Shown here: positions 23,295-35,894 of the stretch, in pieces
Layout of the letters: every line of letters begins with the position of its first letter
How positions within the stretch are numbered: the first letter of the stretch is position 1
Notes under the pieces: model-generated
What the model saw: the letters and a program-made list of their open reading frames with translations, nothing else
What the model was told of the DNA's origin: nothing
The model's database searches: none
Assembly: GCA_902806595.1 (NCBI GenBank)
Contig: CADCXC010000047.1
Span: forward strand, 62,001-126,000
Direction of reading: 5' to 3'
Length of the DNA: 64,000 nucleotides
From: Pyrenopolyporus hunteri
Lineage: Eukaryota > Ascomycota > Sordariomycetes > Xylariales > Hypoxylaceae
Position numbers and translations under genes: made by a program

Positions 23295-24317
23295 ATGGCT
23301 GAATCCCAAGCCTTAAAACCCAAACCCAAGCCCGCGACGGCCAAAAGCAAAAAGCGCGTTCGCAACGATGAGACTACTTCCCGGAAACGAAGAAAACAAG
23401 CCTACGAGGAAGACGAGGAATACCTAGACTTAGAAGCCGGCGTAAATAAGAAGATCGCCCTAATCGACAACCTACTTCTGGCAGACCACCTAGCCAAGAA
23501 GATCAGGCGGTTTGGCACAGACCTAAAACCCGTCGAGCTCAGCCAGCTCGACATATCACGTAGGCCTCACTCATCGCACGCGTTATCTTAAGGGATACAT
23601 AATAGACTAACACGAAGACCAGCAAACTACATAACGGACACCACGTCCTTCCAGAAGACGCGGACTCTAGAGAATCTACCCGAATTCCTGGAGCAATTCG
23701 CGGACCCGAAAAAGCTCGGGGAGGCGCCTAAGGAGAACGGGTCACCGCACACCATCATCGTCACCGGCGCTGGCCTGAGAGCAGCGGATCTCGTCAGGTA
23801 TGATTTACTTCCTCTTATTTCCACATTGTATTTTACTTTTTCCCCGACGATATACTCACGAAACATAGGTCCGTCCGGAAATACCAGACGAAAAACAACA
23901 CAATCGCGAAACTAGTACGTACTACACTGCCAGCTCACTAAGGGGTATCTAATTAACACCCACCTCCAGTTCGCAAAGCACATCAAGATGGAAGAAAGCG
24001 TACAATTCCTACAAAAGCACCGCACCGGCATCGCCGTGGGCACTCCCGTCCGGTTATCCGATCTAGTCGACAACTGTACGTCTCCCATCCGGCATTCCCC
24101 TTTCTTCCGTCCAGACGCAACTAACAACCGCGCAGCCGCCCTAAACCTAAGCAAACTAGAGCGCCTGGTCGTCGACGCCTCGCACATCGACCAGAAGAAG
24201 CGCGGCATCATGGACATGAAGGAGACCATGCTGCCTCTGGCGCGTTGGTTGGCGCGCCAGGAATTCAAGGAGCGCTACGCCGATCCGGAGAAGCCTTTGC
24301 AGCTTCTGTTCTACTAA
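23295..24317 (+). CDS. CMS1: CMS1-like U3/90S pre-ribosome-associated protein
   Basis: Cms1 family proteins associate with the 90S pre-ribosome and small-subunit rRNA processing in the nucleolus. Five exons: 23295-23559, 23623-23797, 23869-23914, 23970-24075, 24136-24317, total 257 aa. The N-terminus is basic with nuclear-localisation-like clusters (SKKRVRND, SRKRRKQ), followed by an acidic patch EEDEEYLDLE. The conserved core includes TSFQKTRTLENLPEFLEQF, TIIVTGAGLRAADLVR and, after splicing, FAKHIKMEESVQFLQKHRT and GIAVGTPVRLSDLV. The C-terminal part contains KLERLVVDASHIDQKKRGI, reminiscent of a helicase-like fold without its catalytic motifs. All introns are 54-71 bp. The overall pattern fits the family well. 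Confidence 0.88.
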
Positions 24318-24820
24318 ATTGGCGGGTATTGGCACTTTTCTTTAGATTCACTAGACTATTAGTTCTAGCTGTCTGAGACGGTCTGTCCTAGACTAGGCAC
24401 AGAAAGGGGTGGCCTGTCCGGGGACGTACATAGGAGAGCATCACCATATGATACCCAATCAACCAAATCGTGCTCTTATTAGTAATTACATATAATGGCA
24501 TATGAGATCAGATGCCGGGAATTCACAATCCGTAAGTCTTTCCATGTCCCTAACGGCGACGGCAATTGATCGCAAGCCGTAAACCAACATGTAATTGATG
24601 GCAGGGAATAGGGGTAAATTTCCCCATCAACTCCATTTTCCCGTTGCGTGCTTTCTACTGCATTAAAATGGATCGATTGTGCTTATTTAATAGTATAGAC
24701 AGTTACCACCATGCTTAATTTTATACGGGTGATCATTTGCACCCTATTAACATCACCCCTTTTGCTTTAATAGTGACCTTTCCACATCTGCGCTATAAAC
24801 AAGTCGAAAATAATGCTCCT
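24318..24820. other. Intergenic between convergent CMS1 and CFEM genes
   Basis: About 500 bp between two stop codons; AT-leaning, with no gene or repeat I can support. Confidence 0.5.
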
Positions 24821-25608
24821 TTAGCTCCAGCAGCCGTTCTTCCAGTAATCCAGTATGAGAACCAACGAGATCCACACTACAAGCCCGAAGAACGAGGGCT
24901 GCGACCGAACTCCTCGAGAGATAGGGATCACCCACGGACGGCTGGCCGAGGTAGCGCTTACTTCTGCCGCCTGCGTGTTCTCGAGGAACACGCTAGGGGT
25001 GGGGGAGAAAGTGACGGGGGAATAGGAAATCGTGATGAAGTCTGTGACCGTGGTAGTGACGGTATGCGTCTGCCCCATACCGGCGACGCTCTCTTGCCGC
25101 AACTGCAGACCTGGGACCTCTTTGACTTCTCGGCCGGCAAGGTAGTCCTCTTCCCGAGACCGCAGAAGCTCGTCGTCGACCCTGCCAGGCGCGACCATGT
25201 AGATCTCGGCGCCGAGGCTCATGCAGAGCGAGATGGAATGTTTAAGAGCCGGACCGTAGTCGTTTGAGTCGCATTGGGAATAGAGACACTGAAAGAGAGA
25301 CTAGCGTAGACTGAAGTTAGCTTAGGGATACACGGATACGAGAGGTACTAACCGTTTGATAATCTTTCTCGTTGCAGAGACATTTAGTATCGAGGCACTG
25401 CGTCACGAACATACTATCGATCATGCACCGAGAAGCACAGCCTTGCTTCGCCGTTAGTTGAGATTGAGATATAAAAATGGACGCCATTGGTGAACTCACC
25501 CGGTGGTCCAGGGGGTGGCTCAGAAATCGTGCCATTGTCTACGCCGACGGCAAGTTGCAGAAAGCCCGCTAGGAAAACCCGCACAAGAAGATTGTTCGTA
25601 GACACCAT
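24821..25608 (-). CDS. CFEM-domain protein, probable GPI-anchored surface protein
   Basis: CFEM proteins are fungal secreted or wall/membrane-anchored proteins; some bind haem for iron uptake, others act at host or environment contact. Three exons on the minus strand: 25500-25608, 25353-25441, 24821-25288, giving 221 aa. A signal peptide occupies about residues 1-21 (LLVRVFLAGFLQLAVG). The CFEM domain has all eight cysteines in the expected spacing: C38, C42, C52, C57, C59, C67, C72, C88. An aspartate (D54) sits at the position that binds haem iron in known members. A Ser/Thr-rich stretch follows (TVTTTVTDFITISYSPVTF). The C-terminus is a hydrophobic run (FFGLVVWISLVLILDYW) ending in a short tail, compatible with a GPI signal or a membrane span. 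Introns have GTGAGT and GTTAGT donors. Confidence 0.87.
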
Positions 25609-27666
25609 TTTACCACGACCTTTAGGTACCGGTTTTTTTCTTTAGTCGGAGGGATTAAGAAGGATGAGGATGACGGGGTATACCGGCGTCTCGTTCTTAT
25701 GGTCTTTTTGCTTGACCTCGACTCGGTAAATGGTACAAAGCGAAGGACTGTAGACAGTAAGGATGACCACCAAAAAGATCAACCCGAAGGGAACGAAAGT
25801 CAATGTTTGTCGATTCAAAAGAGAGACGCGGTCGATGGATCCGTTTTTGTTGTGGTGTAGAAAAAAAGAGACCGGGAAATTCTGAGGGAGAATTTATTGA
25901 GAGGGTGTCCCCGGTTTGGTTATTTCGGTAAGTGCGTCGTGCTCCTTCTGTGACACCGGCGCATCTTACGCATTCTCGAGTATGGCGGGAAGCCGCAACT
26001 CCATATAAGGTCATAGCGGAAGGTGGAATAATAAATTAAATCATCGCTACTACCTCGATTACCCTGTAGCACGGATTCATAGCTCTTGATCGCATTTACG
26101 TACGTATCCGGCAGTTGTCTCCGTACTTCACGTACCTGTTTGCATCTAGCAGTTGTGTATGTACTTAGATAAACTATATAATTATTGCAAAAACGTGGCA
26201 AGCTTGATAAATCCGAGAGAATTATAATAGAATATTTACATGACGACTGTGGCCCTATATAAAATACCTACTAAATCTACAACTGATATCAATCCCTCTT
26301 TCTCTGTACACTCTGAGTTTCTCTCGGGAGGGAAGTTTAAATTATATTGTAACTCACAAATAACAAGCCTAAAACGGTCCATATTGCGTCTTAATATCAC
26401 ATATCTTCTTTCCCGGTGGGTTGGTGGTGTAGGTTATAGCAACGTTAATAGTTGATACGCATATCTACTCCTATACTATTCTTAAGTGGACTGTGGCTAA
26501 GTAGTCCTTACATCTCTAGATGAATCACCGTGGTTGATTCTAGGTAAGCGATACCAAGCTAGATCCGGGCCAACTTAATACGACGTCGTGAAGCTTCTGA
26601 AGAATAGAAACGGATTTGACCTAGACCACAGAGTTCAATTATACACTAAACAAACTACTCTTAATAATATCACGTAAAATGATAGTTAGGTATATGTATC
26701 TCGGTTTACGATACAGAATTCCATACTCTCCGGGTTAAGATCTTGATGACATGAAAACTAGAGAATATACGCACCAATTCAATTCGTCTCAAATCCACGC
26801 ACTAAAAAATGTAACTAAGGTTGAGGGGCCCGGGACTATTCTCATAGAAATATGTCCTGAAGTTTGGAAGTGTCGAGAGGTTCTGGATACATTAAGACAT
26901 CGTGCGATAAAACTTGCTATGAATACTACGGGAAGAGGTTCTTTAACCTGTTATATCTGTTTCTCTTGTAGTTCGCTTCTAAGAAAAGGACTGATAGGTG
27001 AAATGACTTATTCAACGCAGAATCAAACTAAATGAAATCAAGAGCAATATGAGTGGGAACCTTGAGAGTGACTTCGTAACAGCTTAACGGGGAATAGGGG
27101 CAAAGATGAGGAAGTTCTTCGTGTACAACACGGAAACATATCGGAGACCGCAATTTAATTTCAAATTTCATAGTCTAATACTCTCATAACTATCGTGCTC
27201 GAATAGTAATGGATTTAAGTATTTTATTTGAATATTTACCGCAGGCAAGCACTGCTATAAAATGACCGGAGCGAGAAAATGTGAGACTATCTACTACGTA
27301 ACCACCATTAAGGGGTAGCTGGAAACTCTCTAAGTGCAACACACGTTTAAGCGGGTAGAAGGTTAAAACTCTAATGCGTTTGCGGGGCTTCACCGTAAGT
27401 ACCTCCGTACTATCTAACTGGCGCTAGCGGATTTGCTCCACACAACCATCAGCACTGGCTGCAGGACCCCAGCCCCACTAAAATTTTCTGTCGGCATTGT
27501 CAAATCTGCAAACCGCACAGCTCTCCACCGTCTACAACAACGAGAACCACGACAATAAGCTAGGTTACCTCAACAATATTTAGTAATTAGGCCATTGTGT
27601 TCCCTGATTTATCTGCCCTCATCAATTCCCGAGTACCTCTTATCGTTTCATCATTCTCTAGACAAG
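25609..27666. other. AT-leaning gene-free interval
   Basis: About 2.05 kb between the start of the CFEM gene (minus) and the NOP6-like gene (plus). It includes both promoters. The central part (about 26000-27300) is AT-rich with only short unconvincing frames. No repeats or RNA genes recognised. Confidence 0.5.
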
Positions 27667-28737
27667 ATGTCCAAGCGCAAGCTGGAAGACGAGCTCACGC
27701 CCAGCGCCGCCGTGAGCGCCGCCGACGTGAGCAAGAAGCGAAGGCGCCTGAGCGACGCCGACGCCGAAGCCGATACGGGCAAGGCAGCCAAGAAGAGCAA
27801 GAAGGATAAAAAGGACAAGAAAGACAAGAAGTCCTCGTCCAAGAAGGACAAGAAGAAGAAGCACAAGCACGCTTCCGCCGAAGACGAAGATGCTGCGGAC
27901 ACAGCCGAAGCAATCACCATCGCAGAAGAGGACGCGGCACCAGAAGCCAATGGCCCATCTGACGACACCCCCATGAACGACGATGCTCCTTCTACCACCG
28001 AAGTCTCAGGCGAGAGCGCAGAGAAGGCCTCCAAGAAGAGCAGCAAGAAGGACAAGAAGGACAAAAAGTCCAAGAATAAGGACACCAAGAAATCCTCTTC
28101 CTCCGACCAACCCACCACCTCCAACCTCACCACCGCACCCACCACTGAAACAACCACCACCACCACCACCACCACCGCAAACCAGCAGCAGGAAGAGCCC
28201 TCCAACTCCTCCAAGAAACCCGCGCGCTTCATCGTATTCGTCGGCAACCTGCCCTACTCAGCCACAGTCGCAGACATAACCGCGCACTTCGCCGCGGTGC
28301 ACCCGACCTCGGTGCGCCTCCTGCACGACGCGAAGACGGGGCGGTCGCGGGGCGTGGCCTTCGTCGAGTTCGCGCGGTACGACCACATGAAGGCGTGCCT
28401 GAAGACGATGCACCACAGCACCTTCGCGTGCGCTTCTAACGGCCAGAGCGGGGGGAAGGGAAAGGGGAAGGGGAATGGCGCGGGGACGGAGGAGCGCCGT
28501 ATCAACGTCGAACTGACGGCCGGCGGAGGCGGGAACACGACGTACCGCAAGGAGAAGATCCGCGCGAAGAACGAGAAGCTGAATGAGGAGAGGGCGCGTC
28601 GGGCGCAGGAGGAGCAGAAGGCGAAGGCTGAGAAGGGGAAGGAGAAGGAGAAGGGGGATGATAAGGTGGGGGGTGGTGGTATGGAGGATGCTGTACACCC
28701 GAGCCGACGTATGAGGGTCCCTGGAGCCGGGTCATGA
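27667..28737 (+). CDS. NOP6: RRM-domain nucleolar protein, NOP6-like
   Basis: Nop6 is an RNA-binding factor of early small-subunit ribosome biogenesis. The gene is a single exon of 356 aa. I start at 27667 (MSKRKLEDEL); an in-frame ATG-less extension upstream is not used. Residues 1-180 are low complexity: repeated KKDKK/KKSKK lysine runs alternating with acidic stretches and a poly-Thr run (about 158-168), typical of disordered nucleolar proteins. One RRM lies at about 186-278: RNP2-like FIVFVGNLPY and RNP1-like GRSRGVAFVEF, interrupted by a Gly/Lys-rich insert (GGKGKGKGNGAG) before the last strand RRINVELTAGGG. A basic coiled segment (RKEKIRAKNEKLNEERARRAQEEQ) ends the protein, as in Nop6. 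Family assignment is good; exact orthology is inferred. Confidence 0.85.
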   Translation: MSKRKLEDELTPSAAVSAADVSKKRRRLSDADAEADTGKAAKKSKKDKKDKKDKKSSSKKDKKKKHKHASAEDEDAADTAEAITIAEEDAAPEANGPSDDTPMNDDAPSTTEVSGESAEKASKKSSKKDKKDKKSKNKDTKKSSSSDQPTTSNLTTAPTTETTTTTTTTTANQQQEEPSNSSKKPARFIVFVGNLPYSATVADITAHFAAVHPTSVRLLHDAKTGRSRGVAFVEFARYDHMKACLKTMHHSTFACASNGQSGGKGKGKGNGAGTEERRINVELTAGGGGNTTYRKEKIRAKNEKLNEERARRAQEEQKAKAEKGKEKEKGDDKVGGGGMEDAVHPSRRMRVPGAGS

Positions 28738-29490
28738 TACCCCAGATAATCTGTTCTATGCTTACCTTAATCTCATTGCTTAATACGACTGCACCTTCAA
28801 CGACCCGGGCTTCGGCGTTTACAGATGCAAGGGATATTAAAAAAAAAGTGACATATTATATTTGGGGGGGGGGGGTGACATGCCGTAAAGCTTAAATTCT
28901 TCTCGCAAGCATGCTATCTACAGAATTGTGTGAAAAGGCGAGTTGGATATCCTCGGGGGGGGATTGCGATTCTAGCTACCGTCTTAGCTCGGGCAAACGA
29001 TTCTCGTGCGGAAAATGAAAACATAAAACCCGGTTCCCTAAATCCCGACTTGACGGGGTCAAGATGGGTTCGGGAGTGGTGGACCGGTCTGGCAGCGTGC
29101 CCGAAACTCTTCGTAAAAGCAAAGCATGGTACCTCTCGCAGCTTCACGTAGACCCCCAGCCTCCTAGCTATCGGTTTTGCGGCTTTGCAACTTGATCCTC
29201 TCTCTCTCTTCCTTCCCCCAATGTGCTATGCTCTTCTGGTCGGATGCGTGCGTGGCCTGCAACAAAACAGCCACCAAAAACGTCTGTGGGTATGTAGGGT
29301 TCAAAATGAGGGGACGCGAAATATGGGTAGTCGGCCAACTCGAAGATGCCTGAATACGTCGGTTCCTCATGGGAGGATGGTAGTCTTTCCTATATGTCCA
29401 CCAAAAACGCCTTTCATCGTTTCGCAAAACTTTCTGGCTTGCTCGACCAAACCTCAAAATGTCGTAAATATATTCTGTGCCGCGATACGC
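28738..29490. other. Intergenic between convergent NOP6 and RAC genes
   Basis: About 750 bp between two stop codons. It contains an A8 run near 28839-28850 and an uninterrupted run of 12 G at 28864-28875, unusual for this otherwise mixed sequence. No gene is supported. Confidence 0.5.
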
Positions 29491-30483
29491 TTATAGAATC
29501 GTGCACTTGTTGCTCTTCTTCCCGCTTCCCTTCGTCGGCAGAGGCCTGGGGTTTAGGACGGCGCTGTAACCAAGGAGTTAGTAAGTGGGAAGTGGGTGGC
29601 AATGGGCTGTGGGCATCAATGGGTGTCTGGATTTTCCGTACCGAATAGCTTCGTCAAAAACGCTCTTCAAGTTCCGCTGTGTAAGGGCCGAGCATTCTAG
29701 GTACTTGTGGGCACGAATCTCTTTTGCGCAAACCAGGGCCTGGTCGTACGACACCGGTTCCATTCGCTTGGCTCGAAGACTCTCTAGGGTGGCGGGGTCC
29801 TCTCGCAAATCCAGCTTGGTGCCGACCAGGATGATGGGGATATTTGGCGCGTGGTGGTCGATCTCGGGATACCACTGGGCTGAATTAGCAACGCGACCTA
29901 GAGCAATTGGCTCTGCCATGCCTGGCTAGCTAGATGCTTTTTTTTTTTTCGTTCACGTACCTTGGCTTTTACGTTGTCGAACGAAGGCGGGCTCACGATG
30001 GAGAAGCAGATCAGGAAGACGTCGGTCTGAGGGTAGGAGAGCGGGCGCAGCCTATCGTAATCTTCCTGACCAGCAGTATCCCATAGTCCCAAGCTGATGG
30101 GCTTGCCGTCGACCATCACGCTCGCCGAGTAATTATCGAAGCTGATGATCCGATATCAGCATGCACGCTATCAATGTTTGGGTTGGTCGCAGGTCTAGAT
30201 ACTTACACGGTAGGTATGTATTCGCCGGGGAAGGCGTTCGTCGTATATGAGATAAGAAGACATGTCTAGCTTTAGCGTTAGATTCAGGAACCATGACTCG
30301 AGTCAATCGAGATTGGCTTGGGGCTGGTATTTAGACGGACCTTTCCGACGGCACCGTCACCCGTAACGACGCACTGCAGGAGGATCTCGCATTAGCATAC
30401 TCGGTTCGGTGATGGGGCTTTGACGTATCGTCGGAGCGACATCGCGGGCGTACCTTCAACGACTGGACACCAGGGGCAGCCAT
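29491..30483 (-). CDS. rac1: Rho-family small GTPase Rac
   Basis: Rac controls actin organisation, polarised hyphal growth and NADPH oxidase. Six exons on the minus strand: 30454-30483, 30341-30373, 30207-30265, 29961-30141, 29642-29874, 29491-29563, total 202 aa. The first two exons are only 30 and 33 nt. G-domain motifs are complete: P-loop GDGAVGKT (15-22), effector loop YIPTVFDNY with T40, DTAGQED (62-68), TKLDLR, and ECSAL near residue 165. The Rho insert helix region reads DPATLESLRAKRMEPVSYDQA. The tail is polybasic (KGSGKKSNK) and ends in the CAAX box CTIL; Leu in the last position predicts geranylgeranylation and membrane attachment. The N-terminus AAPGVQSLK and the tail indicate Rac rather than Cdc42 or Rho1. 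Confidence 0.95.
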
Positions 30484-33400
30484 GATTGACGGATTCGATA
30501 GGACGAGTCTATCCGCCACTGATAAAACGGGGATGGGAGACCGGAAGCTGTGATAGAAAAAGAAGAGGAGAAAAAAAGTCAGCGACGTTGGTATTTGATA
30601 AAGTCAAGGCTTCTTTTTGATTATGGTATTATTCTGGAAGGACTTGGTCGGCGACTCGACGACTATGGTAGAGAGTAGAAAAGGTTGCAGAAGGGAGCTG
30701 CGTTGCATAAGGGTTAGAAATGTTTTGACACAGGGTCGGAAAGGTGTGGTGCCGCAGATCGCAGGAGGTGGTGGGCAAGCTGGCAGAAATGGAGCACGGC
30801 GCTACCTTCCCAGTCTTGGGATTGAACGTCCCCTGCGAGTTGCCTGCGAGTTCCCTGCGTGCTAGAGTATGTACCTGCTAATAGTGGTCGTCGTATGTAC
30901 TTACGTTAGGTACTATCTGTGCTATTCCCCCCCGGTTAGGTACTCGTCCCCAGTACTCGTCCCCCAGTATCGTAGGACCCGGACCCGTACTGTATGTACC
31001 TATCGACTGTATTCGACCTGTATCGCCAGAGCACGGTTCGCATGCCGGGACGATAGGGTGGTCGGGTAGGCCTGATGGGGTAGGTAGACCTGGGTAGGGT
31101 ACCCCGATAGGGATGCTGGAGCTCGAATTGTGCTAGGGATGTGCGAGGGATGTGCTGGGTATGTGCTGGGTATATCTGGCTGCGTGCTAGGGGGGTGGTG
31201 TGGGACCCTTTCGCATACGCGATGCTCGACTTTGATTCGAAGGTGCTTGGGACCTGGTGGCGCGAGCGTTCTCTAGATGGAACTTGAACTTGTCGGGACG
31301 GAATAGATGTGGCGGCAACGGGAAACGAAGTAAGTTATGAATCGGTATTCCTCCTTCTTTCAACGCCTCAAAGGATTCCCCAAGGCTTATCGCCCAGATC
31401 ACAAAACACCCTCAAGAGACTTGAAGGAGCAGCGAGGAGGACAGTTGGACCGGGGATGATAGACGGTGTAAGACTGACTGCGAACGAACGGAATAAACGA
31501 ACGGCGGTAATGTTGCAGCTACCTAATGGATGGGGCAGAATGAGACGATAATGGCGGCGGTTGGGGGTTGTTTTTGGGGGGCGTCCTAAAGAGACAAAGG
31601 AAGATTTGATTCGGTACGTACCTGCTTACGGTAGTGCTTAAGGGTATTGATAGTAATAAGAGGTTGGTCTGCCTACTATCCTTTTCTGTTATTATTTTCT
31701 TTTCCCTTCTCCCTTAATTTTCATTATTTTATTTACTTTTTGCTCTCTAAGTTTTAATCTTTTTATATATATTTTATTACCACCGAACTTGCAATCAGCG
31801 GCATCTACCGAATCAGAGCAAGGAAAGAAAACAGAAGAGATAGAGTGACTTGATGTCAAGATATCATTCGATGTTGGAAACCACTTAGGCAATGTGAGAT
31901 GTGATTTGAGAAACGACGTTGCAGCGTGATCGTTGATTGCCCTGAGCCCCTATAAATTCGGAGCTTAATTATTAGCCCAGTCGGAAAAAGTGAAGGTGGA
32001 GGAGGAGCTATGTACCTAACTTAGGTACCACGACTTGCACATCAGGTAGCTACGTATCTCTACTGGCCTATCTGCACACACTGATAGGTATACCGAATCA
32101 AGGGGTAGTAGGTGCAGTCAAAGACCAAATTAGCGTGGCCTAAGTTAAGCGGCTTCATTGGTTCAGCGCGCTCCAGCCTCTTCAAAAGATAGGTACCATA
32201 CATTATTCCAGTTTACCTAGGTAGGTACATGTACTTACCTACCCTACTCAGGCACCTAAGCTATCCAGATCTTCAAAGTGAACCTATCGTGAATCTATCT
32301 ACCTACTTACCTAGGTACGTAACGTGTAGGTATTTATCTTAGAATTTCGGGTTGGTCTCATCTTGCTTGATCGGCTTGTCATTTATAAAGTTGACTCACA
32401 ATAAACCTAAACGGAAAAGTCATGTCAGGGGCAGACTCGAACATTAGAAGTGATATCACCATACCGGGACGGTTTGGGTATATAATCGAGATGTGACTCG
32501 CCCGGTGGTGCAAGTCGTGCTATCTTATAGAACTAAAACACCTCGATTGATCTTCGTGAGCTATCTGGCTTCCATTGGGCTTCCCGCTTTGCATGTGCAT
32601 CTGTATATGCGGGTAAGTACGTAGGTAGGCAGGTAAGTGGGCAGCCTGAGTTGCATACAACCGGTAGCCGTATGGGCGCCGTGTGAGCGCCGTACATATA
32701 TGAGCATCTGATGTAAGCTTGACGGTATGTAGTAAACCCATCTTCTAATAGGTTGGCTACGGCTTGTTGGGGCGGTCTCGGGCTCGAACTCGAGAAGACC
32801 AACACAATACTCTACGTCAAGTCGAGGCGTCGTTTGAAGCATGTCTCGTAACAAACTTAGCTCCCCTAGAACAGCCGGGGACTTGCCGTTCGTCGTAAGC
32901 GTCAGGGGTCTGGCACCGGAACGTTCTTGCATCGAGCTAGAAAAGCGAATCTAGCTGATTCGTCAAATGATTAAGAGTCTGTGGCGACTTCGACATGACC
33001 CTAGATATCCCACGAATATGAGGCGGCCATTTGACCTCGAGCTCATCTCTTGCGGTAGCTTTCACAAGCTTTCCAGACCACTCGTCGCCTTCCGGTGGCA
33101 ATTGGTTATGCTCGACGGGCCAATGGACGCTGATCCAGCTTTTAAGGGTATTGGCAAAGAAGGCGACCCTAAGAACTAATTCGGAGCTAGTGGCTCATAC
33201 CCCCTAGCATCGAGGACGTGGAAAAGGAAAACCACACACGTAGAGGGTAGTCCGCCTGTCGGATTGGACTCCTCCCCTCCGCAAGCTTCTCGTAACTTAG
33301 AGCACAGGGGCCATTAGATATAGGCGGCAAGAGACGTCGGCACGATCAGAAGATAGCGAGCTAGCGGAATATTTATTCCAGCTGCGATTTTTGCCACCGC

Positions 33401-34227
33401 ATGTACATTGATGGCGTTGGTCTGCATGTCATGTATGTGCTATCCCGCATGCGTGCGAGACTGGAGCAGGCGATTTATCACGGCTCCACTGGACGTCTAG
33501 GAGAAGCTCTAGAGGCCATGTCGTCATCTGGATAACTCCCGGTGCAAGGTTTATAGCAGTATGTACCCTGTAGTGAGGATATGAGAAACAAAAAAGAATC
33601 GCAAGATCTGGGAAGCCGAAGCAAGTTGAACCAAAGAGGTTTCAGAAGATTCTAGTTCCACCAGAGTCGGAACTTGGGGCGGATGAGAATTTCGAGGTCG
33701 CTCTAAACGGTTTTCGGCGGTTAAGGCCAGGGACCGTCGGGGCAGGCAAGGGGAAGTGTTGGAAACTAACAGGGATGATCGAGGCGCTAGAGCCCCTCTG
33801 AACTTTAACCCCTCTAGTAGGTACTTAGCGAATGTGCCCCACGTAGCTTGGACAGTGCGAAAACGCCACGTGTGGTCCCTGCTTTCGACGCCCTCTTTCC
33901 ACATGCAATCGCAATTGCAATTGCAATGGCCTAATAACTTGGACGCGTCTGAGGCTCCTAATCGCGTCGAATGCCTTAATTTACAACGCACACGTCATTT
34001 AGCTAGACAAATTCCGAGACATTTGATTCACCTAGGATAAACAACCTCCTATGCCTACGCGGATGTAATTAATCGGGGATTCGCAAAGATTGGGCAATTA
34101 GAATCAATTGCTATGAGCTGGACGGAGCGGCTACCGTCGACTTTTTATACCTACCGCTCAACGAGTAACGGGATATTCCCGTAACTAGGGTAACCCCCGA
34201 CCAAAGGAGAGAAGCCGGCGTACCACG
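30484..34227. other. Long gene-free interval with simple repeats
   Basis: About 3.7 kb between Rac (promoter at its left end) and CENP-T. It holds short direct repeats: GTACTCGTCCCC units at about 30940-30970 and GGGATGTGC/GGGTATGTGCT units at about 31135-31180. A T-rich tract lies at about 31685-31780, a dense cluster of GTAGGTAC/ACCTAGGTA repeats at about 32010-32340, and a CAATTG hexamer run at about 33905-33930. Frames of up to about 145 codons exist but look non-coding. Confidence 0.5.
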
Positions 34228-35831
34228 ATGGCGGACCAACCCCCGAGGAACGAGCGCCTAGCCCGGCTCAGCACGCCGCGAGCTCTCGCGACTCCGAACC
34301 GCCGCGCCATCAGCACCGAGCCCTCCTCGAACCTCCGTCTATCCGCCTCAGCCCGCCGAAACAACCCCAACACACCGCACGCCCGCGCCGCCATCCGGGC
34401 CATAGATCAGCGCCGCGCAGCACTCTTCACGCCCGGACGGGTCGGGCGAAGGCGTAGCGTAGCGCGCGAACGGGAGCGAGAAACACCACGAGACCTGCTG
34501 CGGAACCTTAGTCGGGTTCTAGCTCCAACTTCCACAGCCGTGTCCTCGTCTTCGTCCTCTCCGAACGGCGCCGGTAACGATTCGACATTGCAAACCCTGT
34601 TAGAGGAAGGCGATGACGACGACGACTTCCCTATTGAGCGGCCGCGATTTTCACTGCCTCTGGATCGCGACGATGATGACGATAGCGAGTTGAAACCTCC
34701 CCGGTCTAGCATACTGGACGATGAGAATTTCACTGTGCAATCGATCGAGCTGCCGCGGCGAGCGTGGACCGAAGCCCCCCTGGGCCGCTTGGACAGGAGT
34801 AGTCTCGGGAGCGCGAGGATGAGCGATTTCGTAGGGCCGGAAATAGGAGAGGATGTTGATGATAATGACATCGGCATCGACTCAGGTTTCTTTCCCCCGC
34901 CGGCATTAGATGACGATACCGGAGGAATCGTCCTGGGCGATGAGGCTACATTCGAACGGTATTAATACATGTTCCTCATCCTCGTTGAGGCCAGGGAATA
35001 CTAATGAATATCTAGTGTGGACGAGGAGATAAGACGTCAGACCATAGGAGGCCAAGACGATTTTGGCCCGATCGAGATCCCCGACCTCGGAAACGAAAGC
35101 ACATTCGTCATGGCACCAGTAGAATCACCAACTCGGGATCCAACGGCGACCGAGGGTTTCGAAGCCAGTGACTTGCCAGAATTAGAAAACTACGACGATA
35201 ACGACGATGACGACGGCCCCGGAGAATTTATGGCGCCTGGTTTGGATGATGGCGATGACGATACGGGGGAGATGCAAGAGACGTTCATCTCCGAAGCCGC
35301 CGATCCGCCGGCGCAGAGAGAAGTCGGGAGAAGGAAAAACGGCAAGAGGATTTCACGGCACGGAATCGAATACCCTGCCTTACCCCAGGGCGTTGTAAAG
35401 CGGCTAGCCACAACACTTGCCAAGACAGCGGGAGTCGGCAAGGCGAAGCTAAGTTCGGATACCCTAGATGCCATCATGCAGGCGACGGATTGGTTTTTCG
35501 AGCAGTTGGGAGATGATTTATCGGCTTACGCACAGCACGCTGGCCGAAAGACGATCGACGAGACCGATATGATAATGCTCATGCGAAGGTATGTCGTCAT
35601 TTTGCATTTATCCTAGGGTGTTTATCTGCCCCTTGTAATACACATATACTGATCTTATGCTGCAGACAGCGGCAGACTAATGCGTCAACTACGGCTTTCG
35701 CCTTGGCGCAGCGGCATCTGCCGAGAGAACTCCTACAGGAGTTACGAATGTCGGTCCCACCACCGACAAAAGCCCCTCGGAAGAAGCAGTCCCGGAAAGG
35801 GGGTGCTAACGAGGAGGAGGAAGTTACTTGA
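34228..35831 (+). CDS. Inner kinetochore protein CENP-T (Cnn1-like) with C-terminal histone fold
   Basis: CENP-T pairs with CENP-W through a histone fold at centromeric chromatin and recruits outer kinetochore complexes by its disordered N-terminus. Three exons, 34228-34958, 35016-35588, 35666-35831, encode 489 aa. Residues 1-360 are disordered: Arg-rich at first (RLARLSTPRALATPNRR), then repeated Asp runs (DDDDD) and SP/TP sites suited to kinase control. The histone fold covers about 362-470: GIEYPALPQGVVKRLATTLA, KLSSDTLDAIMQATDWFFEQ and HAGRKTIDETDMIMLMRRQR. A conserved end follows: TTAFALAQRHLPRELLQELR, then a basic tail. Introns are 57 and 77 bp with good branch sites. The stop codon is only 63 bp from the SURF1 stop on the other strand, so their 3' UTRs probably overlap. 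Confidence 0.9.
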
Positions 35832-35894
35832 GCCTATGCCTGATCTCGGATTATGCCAAAGGAACATAATACGTATTCACCTGCGAGAGGGGGG

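Noticed and set aside
27651..28247. Minus-strand Ser/Leu/Val-rich frame of 198 codons
   Set aside because: Antisense of the Lys/Asp-rich half of the NOP6-like gene.
32561..32932. Minus-strand frame of 123 codons
   Set aside because: Runs into TACCTAC repeats in its C-terminal half; no family resemblance.
33551..33991. Minus-strand frame of 146 codons
   Set aside because: No recognisable motif and it contains CAATTG repeat sequence; judged non-coding.
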